From: UBA5177 sp002413265
GTDB lineage: Bacteria > Chloroflexota > UBA5177
Direction of reading: 5' to 3'
Assembly: GCA_036752825.1 (NCBI GenBank)
Contig: DAIORV010000073.1
Location: forward strand, 1-11,065
Length of the DNA stretch: 11,065 nt
Of the stretch, positions 1 through 7,686 are shown piece by piece (the stretch's first letter is position 1; the number at the start of each line of letters is the position of its first letter). A program made the translations under genes and the position numbers. Under the pieces are notes generated by a model, which ran no database searches, had not been told where the DNA came from, and worked only from the letters and a program-made list of their open reading frames with translations.

Positions 1-2754
1 GTCGGCATTCGAGAGGAATTCGGAGAGCGCTGGGAAAGCCACGAGACCCCACTCGTGGGGCGAGACCGAGAGATGGTCCAATTGCTGGACTCTTGGGTTC
101 GAGCCCAGGCCGGGGAAGGTCAAATAATCACCATAGTTGGCGATGCTGGAGTGGGCAAGAGTCGACTCGTCGCCGAGTTCCTGGGGAAAGTGTCAGCATC
201 CTCCACGGCCCGCGTGGTGCGCGCCCGCTCGCTGTCTTATGGCCAGCAGATCAGTCTCTGGCTCCTGGCCGATCTTCTCCGATCGCTCTTCGGGATCAGG
301 GAGCAAGATGCTCTTGTCGAGATCCGGACGAAGCTGCAGGCCTCGATCCCGACCCTTCTGAATACCGCCGACAGCGTTATCCAGAGCGAAGCGCTGGACG
401 TCCTCGGCGAAGTACTGGGAGTACCGCCTCGGGACTCGCCAGTGACGCAGTCCGGTCCCCAGGTTCGACGACAAGCGCTTATTCGGAGTGTACGAGCTGT
501 GCTGGGAGCCGTGGCGGGACGAGCCTCCGTGGTCATCGTGCTCGAAGATCTGCATTGGATGGATTCCGCCAGCGAGGAGATCTTGAGCGAAGTGATGGCG
601 GATGTCCTGGGACTGCGGGTGCTGGTCCTCGCGGCGCAGCGTCCAGGGTGGACTGCCCCTTGGAGCGAGTGGGGATGGCCGGAACGCATCACCTTGCGTC
701 CGCTGGCGGAAGGAGAAGCAACCGTCCTGGCCGGAGAGGTGCTGGGGGGCGTCACGCCGAGCCCAGAACTAGCCCAATACGTTGCCGACCGGGCGGCCGG
801 AAACCCTTTCTTTGTGGAGGAAATGCTGCGGGCACTTCAGGAGACGGGTGGCATTGAGCAAATCGGCGAGCAAATGACGCTGGTGCCGGGGGCAGCCGAG
901 CGTCTGCCAAGCACGCTAACCGAGGTGCTCCTCGCTCGCCTCGATCGGCTGGAGGGGCAGGCCCGGAACGTGGCTCAGGTGGCGAGCGTGATCGGGCGTA
1001 GCTTTGCGGTGCGCTTGCTTGCCGAGGTTGTTGGTGAAGAGCTGACAGCGTTGGAAATGCCACTCGGCCAATTGCAACGCGCTGAGATCGCCTTTCCCCG
1101 TCGCAATCCGGATCTGGAATACGTCTTCAAGCACGTCAGCATGCGTGATGTCGCGTACAACACGCTCATCCAACGGCGTCGCCAGGAGCTTCACCTTCAG
1201 ACAGCCAGAGCCATTGCTGCTCTCTATCCCACCGACGAATACGCCGAGATTATCGCGTATCATTACAGCCGCACGGAGGCGCCTGAAGCAGCCGAGTGGT
1301 TGGAAAAGGCCGGAGATCGGGCAGCTGCCGTGAATGCCAACGAGGCGGCCCTGGGTCACTATCGCGAAGCCAGAAGTCGGCTGGCGGCCGCCGGAGCGGA
1401 GGAAAATGTTCTCGCTCGACTAGACGAAAAGCTCGGTACGGTTCTGTTCATCGCCGGGCGTTACGACGAGGCACTGGAGCATCTAGAGCGAGCGGCCGAG
1501 GTGTACCGCGAGACCAGGGATCTGGAGGCAGCCGGGCGAGTCGTCGCGCAGCTGGGGATGGCTCACCGCTGGCGAGGGACCCCCGAGGAAGGCATCGCCC
1601 GGGTCTCCCCGATGATTGACCTTCTTGCCTGGAGTGGTCCCTCCCAGTCGCTCGCCTCTCTCTACCTTGCGCTGTCGAACCTCTATGTGCTGGTCGGTCG
1701 CTATCGAGCGATGCAGGAAGCAGCGGCCAAGGCAGCAGAGATTGCCCAGGTAATCAAAAGCGATGCACAGATCGCTGAGGCGGAAGAACGGCAAGGGACG
1801 GCTCTGGTCCTTCTAGGCGAGCCGGAAGATGGCCGCCGGGTCATCGAAAGGGCGATCCCGCTCATCGATGCTGGAGGAGATCTTGAAGTGCTGCGGCGAG
1901 CACTGGTCAACGTTGGAGAGGCGGCCAGAGTCGCCGGTGATCTGCCGGCGGCGAGACAGTTCACCGAGCGAGCATTTGAGGCATCCGGGCGGCAGGGGAA
2001 CCTCGATCGGGCGGCCTTTACCCTTGGGAATCTGGGTTCCATCCTCATGCTTCAGGGAGATTGGGATGAAGCTCGCGACGTGCTGGAGCGAGGGCTCGCG
2101 ATGGCAAAAGCAGCCGGTCGTTCGTCAACTCTTTCGACTCCTCTCCTCTACCTGGGACAACTTTCCCTGCACGAGGGGAAATGGGATGAGGCGGACCGAC
2201 ATCTCCATGACGGTCTCGACCACGCGGTGAGAACAGGTGATCGGCAGTCGCGAGAGATCGTAGAGACACTGCTGGCCGAGCTGGACGTCGTGCAGGGACG
2301 TCCCGAAGCGGGGATCGCCCGACTGGAACCACTGGTGGAAGCGGAGGATGCCAACCTCGCGCTGATCATTCCCACTCTTGCCTGGGCGCTGCTGGAGGTG
2401 GGCGATCTTACCCGAGCAGCGTCGATCGCAGCGCAGGCGGTGGAGAGGACGAGGCAGCAGGGGCTGCTGTACCTGGTTGATGCAATCCGCGTGCAGGTAA
2501 TGGTGCTGACCCGGCAGGAACGAGACGCCGAAGCCCGAGCCGCGCTTGACGAGGGGTTGGCGTTGGCCAGGCAGATGCCCTATCCGTATGCCGAGGCTAG
2601 GATGCTCTCCGAGGAGAGTATCCTGCAGCGACGCGCGGGGGACGAGGTAGAGGCACGCGCGCGGCTGGAGGAGGCATTGCTGATCTTCCGCCGTCTGGGG
2701 GCCAAGAAGGATGCCGAGCGAGCAGAGGCGGCGCTGGAGCTCGCGCGGGCGTAA
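1..2754 (+). CDS. STAND/AAA-type ATPase with C-terminal TPR array, 5'-partial
   Basis: The frame is open from the first base, so the gene starts left of the window. The GTG at 55 is only an internal Val of the typical entry motif TPLVGRDREM at the head of an AAA_16-like NTPase domain. Numbering from the window edge (917 residues visible), Walker A is GDAGVGKS at 47-54 and Walker B is VVIVLEDLHWMD at about 177-188. The STAND motif GNPFFVEE lies at 267-274 and a winged-helix-like FKHVSMRDVAYNTL begins at 376. From about 450 to the end it is all-helical with roughly nine or ten TPR-like repeats, for example GRYDEALEHLERAAEVY. In the family, such ATPase-TPR modules are fused behind a class III nucleotide cyclase, kinase or DNA-binding domain and act as cytosolic signal-sensing switches. 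Which head is present here cannot be seen. Sure about the ATPase and TPR parts, unsure of the biological role. Confidence 0.9.
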   Translation, partial: VGIREEFGERWESHETPLVGRDREMVQLLDSWVRAQAGEGQIITIVGDAGVGKSRLVAEFLGKVSASSTARVVRARSLSYGQQISLWLLADLLRSLFGIREQDALVEIRTKLQASIPTLLNTADSVIQSEALDVLGEVLGVPPRDSPVTQSGPQVRRQALIRSVRAVLGAVAGRASVVIVLEDLHWMDSASEEILSEVMADVLGLRVLVLAAQRPGWTAPWSEWGWPERITLRPLAEGEATVLAGEVLGGVTPSPELAQYVADRAAGNPFFVEEMLRALQETGGIEQIGEQMTLVPGAAERLPSTLTEVLLARLDRLEGQARNVAQVASVIGRSFAVRLLAEVVGEELTALEMPLGQLQRAEIAFPRRNPDLEYVFKHVSMRDVAYNTLIQRRRQELHLQTARAIAALYPTDEYAEIIAYHYSRTEAPEAAEWLEKAGDRAAAVNANEAALGHYREARSRLAAAGAEENVLARLDEKLGTVLFIAGRYDEALEHLERAAEVYRETRDLEAAGRVVAQLGMAHRWRGTPEEGIARVSPMIDLLAWSGPSQSLASLYLALSNLYVLVGRYRAMQEAAAKAAEIAQVIKSDAQIAEAEERQGTALVLLGEPEDGRRVIERAIPLIDAGGDLEVLRRALVNVGEAARVAGDLPAARQFTERAFEASGRQGNLDRAAFTLGNLGSILMLQGDWDEARDVLERGLAMAKAAGRSSTLSTPLLYLGQLSLHEGKWDEADRHLHDGLDHAVRTGDRQSREIVETLLAELDVVQGRPEAGIARLEPLVEAEDANLALIIPTLAWALLEVGDLTRAASIAAQAVERTRQQGLLYLVDAIRVQVMVLTRQERDAEARAALDEGLALARQMPYPYAEARMLSEESILQRRAGDEVEARARLEEALLIFRRLGAKKDAERAEAALELARA

Positions 2755-2781
2755 TCGATAATCCTTGTCCCTGGAGTGCGG

Positions 2782-2787
2782 TAAAAT
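2782..2787 (+). promoter_or_regulatory. Possible -10 element of a miaB promoter
   Basis: TAAAAT lies in the 65-base gap between the ATPase gene and miaB, 32 bases before the miaB ATG. No good -35 hexamer is found 16-18 bases upstream; the nearby TTGTCC at 2765-2770 is only 11 bases away. The call rests on the -10 match and on its place in a gap between unrelated genes. Confidence 0.3.
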
Positions 2788-2819
2788 GTCCTACCAATCG
2801 GCCGGGAGCCCCCACCCGC

Positions 2820-4142
2820 ATGTCTGAGCCACAAGCGCCCAAGAGATATTGGATCTGGACCGTCGGCTGCCAGATGAACAAGGTGGACAGCGACCGCGTG
2901 GCGCAGACCTTGAAGGCTCGTGGCTACCTTCAGGCGGACACCGAGGAGGAAGCCGACATCGTCGTGCTCAACTCATGCGCCGTGAGAGAAAGCGCTGAGC
3001 GCCGCGTAAGCGGCAAGCTGGGGAATTTGGTCTCTGGGAGAAAGGAACACCCCGAGAAGCTTCTCGTGCTGACCGGGTGCTCCGTCTCGCCAGACTTCGA
3101 GGCGACCCGCAAGCGGTTCAAGGGTGCAGACATCTACTTCCAGCCCACCCGCCTGGACCAATTCACCGAGCAGCTGGACGTCATCTGGCCGCTGCCCAAA
3201 GACGGCGTTCTCGAGTGCGACACCGAGCAGCTCGAGCACACGGAAAGCAGCGGACCTCTCGCCTTCGTCCCGATCAGCAACGGCTGTGACAAATTCTGCA
3301 CCTACTGCATAGTTCCCTACCGCCGGGGCAGAGAGCGCAGCCGCCCGCTGTTCGACATCGTCGACGAATGCGGCAGCCTCGTGAAGTCCGGGGTCAAAGA
3401 GATAACCCTGCTCGGACAGCGCGTCAACGCTTACGGCAAGGATTTCAAGGACGGGACCGATTTGGCCGACCTGCTCGTACGAGTGAACGATATTCCGGAA
3501 CTCAGCCGACTGCGCTTCCTCACCTCGTATCCCAAAGATGTCAGCGACAAGCTCATCGACGCTATTGCCGGCTTGGACAAGGTTTGCGAACATCTCCATC
3601 TGCCCATTCAATCGGGCAACGACCGCGTGCTGGAGAGCATGCGACGGGGGTATACGCGGGCAGACTATCTGGAGATCATCGGACGGCTTCGAGCGAGAGC
3701 CCCACGGCTTGCTCTTTCGACCGACATCATCGTTGGCTTTCCAGGAGAATCTGAGGAGCAGTTCGCGGACACTCTCTCCTTACTCGAAGACGTTCACTTT
3801 TCCACCGTGTACGCGGCAGAATATTCACCGCGTCCCGGTACCCTCTCTGCTCGCTGGGAGGACTCGGTCGCCCCCGAGGTGAAGCGGGAGCGCAAGCAGC
3901 GCCTCGATGTCATTCAGCAGCGCATTTCTATGGACCAACATGCTTCCCTCAAGGGCCAGACGGTCGAGGTCCTGTTCGAAAGTACTCAGTCATATCGGCG
4001 AGATCTCGAACAATGGCACGGCCGCACGAGGCAGAACCGGCTCGTCTTCGTGCCACGTGGCGATGCCGATTTGCTTGGCAAGGTCGTTCCGGTACGCGTG
4101 GAGAAGGTGAGCCCGTTCGCCATGCAAGGCGCGGTGGCCTGA
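2820..4142 (+). CDS. miaB: tRNA-2-methylthio-N6-dimethylallyladenosine synthase MiaB
   Basis: Radical-SAM methylthiotransferase that adds a methylthio group to i6A37 of tRNAs reading UNN codons. At 440 residues it has the usual family length and all three domains. The UPF0004 domain carries cluster cysteines C17 (TVGCQMN), C53 (NSCAVRE) and C87 (TGCS). The radical-SAM core carries C156, C160 and C163 in GCDKFCTYCIVPYRRG, followed by the typical ERSRP and HLPIQSGNDRVL motifs. A C-terminal TRAM domain spans about 379-438. The RGRERSR stretch and overall pattern favour MiaB over RimO or MtaB. The third-cysteine context, GCSVSP, departs from the common GCMAQ form. The ATG at 2820 has a GGGAG 11 bases upstream (2804-2808). 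The stop overlaps the start region of recQ, so the two are probably cotranscribed. Confidence 0.95.
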   Translation: MSEPQAPKRYWIWTVGCQMNKVDSDRVAQTLKARGYLQADTEEEADIVVLNSCAVRESAERRVSGKLGNLVSGRKEHPEKLLVLTGCSVSPDFEATRKRFKGADIYFQPTRLDQFTEQLDVIWPLPKDGVLECDTEQLEHTESSGPLAFVPISNGCDKFCTYCIVPYRRGRERSRPLFDIVDECGSLVKSGVKEITLLGQRVNAYGKDFKDGTDLADLLVRVNDIPELSRLRFLTSYPKDVSDKLIDAIAGLDKVCEHLHLPIQSGNDRVLESMRRGYTRADYLEIIGRLRARAPRLALSTDIIVGFPGESEEQFADTLSLLEDVHFSTVYAAEYSPRPGTLSARWEDSVAPEVKRERKQRLDVIQQRISMDQHASLKGQTVEVLFESTQSYRRDLEQWHGRTRQNRLVFVPRGDADLLGKVVPVRVEKVSPFAMQGAVA

Positions 4143-6232
4143 TCACGAGCGGTTCCGAGCCTGGCGAGCTCACCAAAGCCCTCCAGCAGTATTTTGCATT
4201 CGATTCCTTTCTTGCCGGCCAGGAGGAGATTGTCCGCCGCGCGGTTGAAGGCCGGGACACCCTCGCCATCATGCCGACTGGGGCAGGCAAGTCACTCTGC
4301 TACCAGCTCGCGGCAATGCTGCGTCCCACTCCCACGGTGATTGTGTCGCCCCTCATCGCCTTGATGAAGGACCAGGTCGACAATCTGCCTTCCGAGATAG
4401 CCTCCACCGCGACCCTGATCAATTCTTCGCTCTCCCAGAATCAGGTTGCCGATCGCCTTCAGGCGCTTGTCGCTGGGCGATACAAGCTCGTGTACGTGGC
4501 CCCCGAGAGGCTGCGCCAGAAAAAATTCGTCTCGGCGCTTCGACACGTCGACATCGGCCTCGTGGTGATCGACGAAGTCCATTGCGTCAGCATGTGGGGT
4601 CACGACTTCAGACCTGACTATCTCTTCATTCGAAAAGCCCTCGAAGCGCTTGGAGAGCCGTCCGTTCTCGGATTGACCGCCACGGCCACCCCCACCACGG
4701 AAATGGACATCGGCCAATCCTTGGGACGGGACCTGGACGTTGTGCGGGCTAGCGTTGAGCGCCCGAATCTGCGGTACGACGTCGAGTTCGTCGAAAACGA
4801 GGAGGAGCGCCTCCGAGCCAGCGTCCGGCTCGCCCGAGCCAGCGCTGGTTCCGGCATCATCTACGCCCGTTCTCGCGAGAAATGTGAGCACGTGGCACGG
4901 GTGCTGAGAAAGAACCGTGTCGACGCAGTCCACTACCACGCGCGCATGGACTCGGCCGAGCGAACCGAGATTCAAGAGCGGTTCCTAACCGGACGGGCCC
5001 GCGTTGTCGTGGCGACCACCGCCTTCGGGATGGGTATCGACAAGGCCGACATTCGCTGGGTACTGCTCTACAACTTCCCGCAGTCCCTCGAGAGCTATGT
5101 GCAGATGGTCGGCAGAGCCGGTCGGGACGGAAACAAGAGCATCTGCACGCTTCTGGCAAGCGGGAGCGATGCCTCCAACCTGTTGCGATTTGCAAAGGGA
5201 GACCTGCCCGGTCTTGATCAGCTGCGCTCGGTCTATCGAGGTCTGCGGCAACGCGCGAACGATGGGATGGCGGAAGTGTCGGCGGATGAGCTCAGCGCGC
5301 TGCCCGGAATGACTGAGGAGCAGGATCCGCGCGTTCTGATAGGAATATTGGAGCGTTCAGGCCTGGTTCGCCGCGATTACGATGCCGGACGAAGCATGCG
5401 AATTGAGATCCTGCCGGCTCACGCAGCCGCCGCGCTCCAAATTGAGGGCCTGTTGAAGCAGTACGAAGACCAGTCTTTGGAGCGGGCCAGACGAATGATA
5501 TCGTTCGCCGACGCCGAAACGTGCCGTCATTTCCAGGTCGGAAGACATTTTGGTGAAACCGTCTTGACGCCGTGTGGTATGTGCGATGTCTGCGCTCCCC
5601 GCGATACCGGAAAGAGCGAAGGGACATCTGCCCGAGCGCTACCAGCGCAGATCGCTCCGGCTATTCTGAAAACCGTTGAGAGCTTGCCCTACGCCGTTGG
5701 TATCAAAGGGCTGGTGGCAACGCTGCGCGGGACTGTCGACGCGCCTCCCACAGCACAGGGATCCGACGCATTCGGGATCCTGTCCGCCGCCCCGTCCGGT
5801 AAGATCCGACGTTGGGTCGACGCACTGCTCGAGTCAGGAAATCTCGAGTTGTTCGAGAAGGAGGAGTTTCGGCTGATACGAGTCGCCCGCCGTGACGGCG
5901 CACCGCAGCTTGCTGGACACAAGGTCCAGCTGGCCCGCTCCGGCACGGAGAGGAAAGCCCTCTTGCGCAATACTGTCACCACCCATCGAATACGCCACCA
6001 GATAGAACTGTCTGGAGCCGACGAGCAGGTGTTTGAGCGTCTTCGTTCCTGGCGTACCTCGCTTGCCCGAAAGCAGGACCTTCCCGCGTACACGATTCTT
6101 CCCGATAGGACATTGCGCGCGATCGCCGCGGCTAGGCCACACACCCTTGGGGAGCTAGGTACGCTCGATGGCATGGGTCCTGCGAAGCTGGAACGATATG
6201 CCGAGGACATTCTGGCGGTCGTCGGTTCCTGA
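4013..6232 (+). CDS. recQ: ATP-dependent DNA helicase RecQ (start uncertain)
   Basis: A 3'-5' superfamily 2 helicase acting in recombination and replication-fork repair. Numbered from the ATG at 4013, the motifs are: motif 0 Gln in AGQEEIV (Q70); Walker A MPTGAGKS (87-94, K93); VSPLIALMKDQV (Ia); DEVH (187-190) with HCVSMWGHDFRPDY; LTATAT; ATTAFGMGIDKADIR (V); and QMVGRAGRDG (from Q364, VI). The zinc site is C504, C521, C524 and C527. An RQC winged helix spans about 545-625 and an HRDC domain about 668-738, so the full three-part architecture is present. The ATG at 4013 is the only ATG/GTG/TTG before Walker A but lies 130 bases inside miaB and adds an Arg-rich, unlikely N-terminus. A CTG at 4139, overlapping the miaB stop as CTGA and 9 bases after AAGG (4126-4129), would put the Walker Lys at residue 51, close to E. 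coli RecQ, and may be the real start. Function is certain; the start is not. Confidence 0.93.
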   Translation: MARPHEAEPARLRATWRCRFAWQGRSGTRGEGEPVRHARRGGLITSGSEPGELTKALQQYFAFDSFLAGQEEIVRRAVEGRDTLAIMPTGAGKSLCYQLAAMLRPTPTVIVSPLIALMKDQVDNLPSEIASTATLINSSLSQNQVADRLQALVAGRYKLVYVAPERLRQKKFVSALRHVDIGLVVIDEVHCVSMWGHDFRPDYLFIRKALEALGEPSVLGLTATATPTTEMDIGQSLGRDLDVVRASVERPNLRYDVEFVENEEERLRASVRLARASAGSGIIYARSREKCEHVARVLRKNRVDAVHYHARMDSAERTEIQERFLTGRARVVVATTAFGMGIDKADIRWVLLYNFPQSLESYVQMVGRAGRDGNKSICTLLASGSDASNLLRFAKGDLPGLDQLRSVYRGLRQRANDGMAEVSADELSALPGMTEEQDPRVLIGILERSGLVRRDYDAGRSMRIEILPAHAAAALQIEGLLKQYEDQSLERARRMISFADAETCRHFQVGRHFGETVLTPCGMCDVCAPRDTGKSEGTSARALPAQIAPAILKTVESLPYAVGIKGLVATLRGTVDAPPTAQGSDAFGILSAAPSGKIRRWVDALLESGNLELFEKEEFRLIRVARRDGAPQLAGHKVQLARSGTERKALLRNTVTTHRIRHQIELSGADEQVFERLRSWRTSLARKQDLPAYTILPDRTLRAIAAARPHTLGELGTLDGMGPAKLERYAEDILAVVGS

Positions 6233-6239
6233 TTTCCCT

Positions 6240-6268
6240 TTGGAATCTGGACTGGTTCCGGATATGAT
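6240..6268 (+). promoter_or_regulatory. Sigma70-type promoter for the TPR/acidic-tail gene
   Basis: TTGGAA (6240-6245) and TATGAT (6263-6268) are separated by exactly 17 bases. The -35 begins eight bases after the recQ stop. Transcription would start near 6275 and give a leader of about 60 bases before the ATG at 6336. This suggests the next gene can be expressed independently of miaB-recQ. Experimental start-site data are absent. Confidence 0.6.
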
Positions 6269-6335
6269 GCCTTGGTGCTCCAGCGGCCCACGCGTTGCCG
6301 GAGTGCTTCTCTTTCTTAAGCGGGGACGTTTCGGG

Positions 6336-7202
6336 ATGGACGAATTCATGGACGTGGAAAGTTACACGAACGCGGAACATGTCGAAGAGGGCAGGCGTGC
6401 CCGACGGCGAGCTTTGATCCAAAATGCGATCACGCTGGCAACCCAGAGCCGATGGCAAGAAGCTGTCGACGCCAATCAAGAGATCGTTGGCATTGCTCCG
6501 GACGACGCCGAAGCGTTCAATCGGCTCGGCAAAGCGCACACCGAGCTGGGACAGATCGCTGAGGCACGCCAAGCATACGAAAGCTCTCTCAAGGCCGATC
6601 CGGCAAACCTCATAGCCCAGAGAAACCTAGACAGGCTGAGCCGGATGACCGAGACAGAAGCTGCAGACCTGGCGGCCAGGGCGGGACAGAAGCTGGATCC
6701 CCGCTTCTTTATGGAAGAAACGGGCAAGACCGGCGTCACGCTCCTGGAAGACGTTGCCGACGAAGAAGTTCTGGCTACCCTCGGAGCCGGGGACGAAATC
6801 CAGCTGACTGAGCAGGACGGTGGTCTGGTGGCCACAACCACCTCCGGTACGTACATCGGGCGCGTTGAGAAGACTTTGGGAGCGCGACTGCAGCGCTTGA
6901 TCCAGACTGGAAACCAGTACCAAGCCGGGGTTGTAGGTGTGGATGGCTCAACGGTGCGCATCATCATTCGTGAGATTTCGCAATCCGCCGAAAACACCGG
7001 CAGGATCTCCTTCCCGCCACGCACCTCTGCAGAATCGCTGCCCAGACCATACGTCCGTGAGGGCCTCTTGAGGCGTTCCGCCGGCGACGAAGTCGAGGAG
7101 GACGAGGACACGGAGCGCGACCCGTCGGAGACCGAGTCCGATGACGAAGATGACGAAGCGTCGGAGTTCGGCTTTCACGAGAGCAGGCTAGACGAGACCT
7201 AA
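6336..7202 (+). CDS. TPR protein with central beta-rich module and acidic C-terminal tail, function unknown
   Basis: A predicted cytosolic protein of 288 residues with no signal peptide or membrane segment. Residues about 22-95 hold a basic lead-in helix (RRARRRALIQNAI) and two TPR units, including AFNRLGKAHTELGQIAEARQAYESSLKADP. Residues about 120-215 form a second module that opens with DPRFFMEETGKTGV and alternates short beta-like segments around GDEIQL, GLVATT, GTYIGRVEKTLGARL and VRIIIREI; this could be a small barrel that binds nucleic acid or protein. Residues 251-275 are almost all Asp, Glu and Ser, and the tail looks disordered. The ATG at 6336 has GGGGA (6322-6326) 9 bases upstream; an ATG at 6348 is an alternative. 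An earlier in-frame ATG at 6168 lies inside recQ and would translate the promoter. It recalls an uncharacterised Chloroflexota TPR family, but no specific function can be assigned. Confidence 0.85.
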   Translation: MDEFMDVESYTNAEHVEEGRRARRRALIQNAITLATQSRWQEAVDANQEIVGIAPDDAEAFNRLGKAHTELGQIAEARQAYESSLKADPANLIAQRNLDRLSRMTETEAADLAARAGQKLDPRFFMEETGKTGVTLLEDVADEEVLATLGAGDEIQLTEQDGGLVATTTSGTYIGRVEKTLGARLQRLIQTGNQYQAGVVGVDGSTVRIIIREISQSAENTGRISFPPRTSAESLPRPYVREGLLRRSAGDEVEEDEDTERDPSETESDDEDDEASEFGFHESRLDET

Positions 7203-7215
7203 GCTTCGATTTTGC

Positions 7216-7244
7216 TTGCCAGGCCGCGAATCCTCCTATATACT
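7216..7244 (+). promoter_or_regulatory. Sigma70-type promoter for the zinc-ribbon gene
   Basis: TTGCCA (7216-7221) and TATACT (7239-7244) are 17 bases apart, in the gap after the TPR gene stop. The predicted start near 7251 leaves a leader of about 84 bases before the TTG start at 7335. Together with the terminator after the gene this defines a one-gene transcription unit. Confidence 0.62.
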
Positions 7245-7297
7245 GGCGTCTTGGCGCGACAGTTTAGGTCCGCGAGCGACCCTACAAGCTCTTCTGA

Positions 7298-7331
7298 CCT
7301 ACCTGGAGGCCGATATCGAGATGGAGGTAGG
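7298..7331 (+). promoter_or_regulatory. Leader hairpin that covers the ribosome binding site of the zinc-ribbon gene
   Basis: CCTACCT (7298-7304) is the exact reverse complement of AGGTAGG (7325-7331), with a 20-base loop. The 3' arm contains part of GGAGG (7323-7327) and part of AGGAG (7329-7333), the two candidate Shine-Dalgarno sites. Folding would therefore hinder initiation at 7335 or 7341. A seven-pair stem with a long loop is modest, so the regulatory role is a guess. Confidence 0.35.
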
Positions 7332-7334
7332 AGA

Positions 7335-7634
7335 TTGAGCTTGGCGGAGAAGACTCTCATGTGCAGGGATTGCGGACAGGAATTCCCGTTCACCATTGGG
7401 GAGCAGGAATTCTTTCAAGCAAAAGGACTGCTGCACGAACCCGGTCGTTGTCCTTCCTGTCGTGCGCTATACAAGCGCGAGCGAGGCCTCGGGGCCGATC
7501 GACCCGCTCGTGAGTACCACGACACCGTGTGCGCGGAATGCGGACAGCCGGCTCGGGTTCCGTTCGTTCCTCGGAACGATCGCCCGGTGTACTGCAGCTC
7601 CTGTTTCGACAAAGTTCGCGCGGCGAGCGCTTAG
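7335..7634 (+). CDS. Small double zinc-ribbon protein (CxxC-x25-CxxC and CxxC-x17-CxxC)
   Basis: A 99-residue predicted cytosolic protein made almost wholly of two four-cysteine zinc knuckles. The first (C10, C13, C39, C42) has the pattern CRDCGQEF...GEQEFF...KGL...PGRCPSCR, typical of the 'probable zinc-ribbon' zf-trcl family. The second (C66, C69, C87, C90) has exactly 17 residues between its CxxC pairs and the motif VPFVPRNDRPVYC, matching the CxxC-x17-CxxC domain. The link between them is Arg-rich. Family members have no firm function; nucleic-acid or ribosome binding is a guess. The TTG at 7335 is chosen because it gives the usual N-terminus (SLAEKTLMCRDCG) and has GGAGG 7 bases upstream; TTG 7341 and ATG 7359 are alternatives. 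The gene has its own promoter and terminator. Confidence 0.85.
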   Translation: MSLAEKTLMCRDCGQEFPFTIGEQEFFQAKGLLHEPGRCPSCRALYKRERGLGADRPAREYHDTVCAECGQPARVPFVPRNDRPVYCSSCFDKVRAASA

Positions 7635-7641
7635 CGCTCGC
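7623..7641 (+). repeat. Perfect inverted repeat across the zinc-ribbon stop codon
   Basis: GCGAGCGC (7623-7630) and GCGCTCGC (7634-7641) form an 8-pair stem around the loop TTA. The stop codon TAG (7632-7634) sits in the loop and first 3' pair. There is no U-tract, so it is not a terminator by itself; it may protect the mRNA end or be a by-product of GC-rich sequence. Confidence 0.5.
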
Positions 7642-7654
7642 GAGAGGAGAAGGG

Positions 7655-7683
7655 GGGCCGGAGGATTCTCCGGCCCTCTTTTC
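7655..7683 (+). terminator. Rho-independent terminator after the zinc-ribbon gene
   Basis: GGGCCGGAG (7655-7663) pairs perfectly with CTCCGGCCC (7668-7676) around a GATT loop, followed by TCTTTT (7677-7682). Nine mostly G-C pairs plus a U-tract is a textbook intrinsic terminator. It lies 20 bases after the stop at 7634 and isolates this unit from rpsO. Confidence 0.88.
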
Positions 7684-7686
7684 GTA

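Noticed and set aside
2973..3611. Long open frame on the minus strand opposite miaB.
   Set aside because: It is a mirror of the miaB reading frame with no recognisable motifs; the + strand protein is unmistakable.
6278..6303. Hairpin in the leader of the TPR gene (CTCC-GGC pairing with GCC-GGAG) followed by a pyrimidine-rich stretch, as a possible recQ terminator or attenuator.
   Set aside because: The stem is only seven pairs, broken by a 3-base bulge, and the following stretch lacks a run of T. It is too weak to call.
6168..6335. Upstream ATG extension of the TPR protein by 56 residues.
   Set aside because: It overlaps the recQ HRDC coding region, reads through a good promoter and gives unrelated-looking sequence; the ATG at 6336 has a suitable ribosome binding site.
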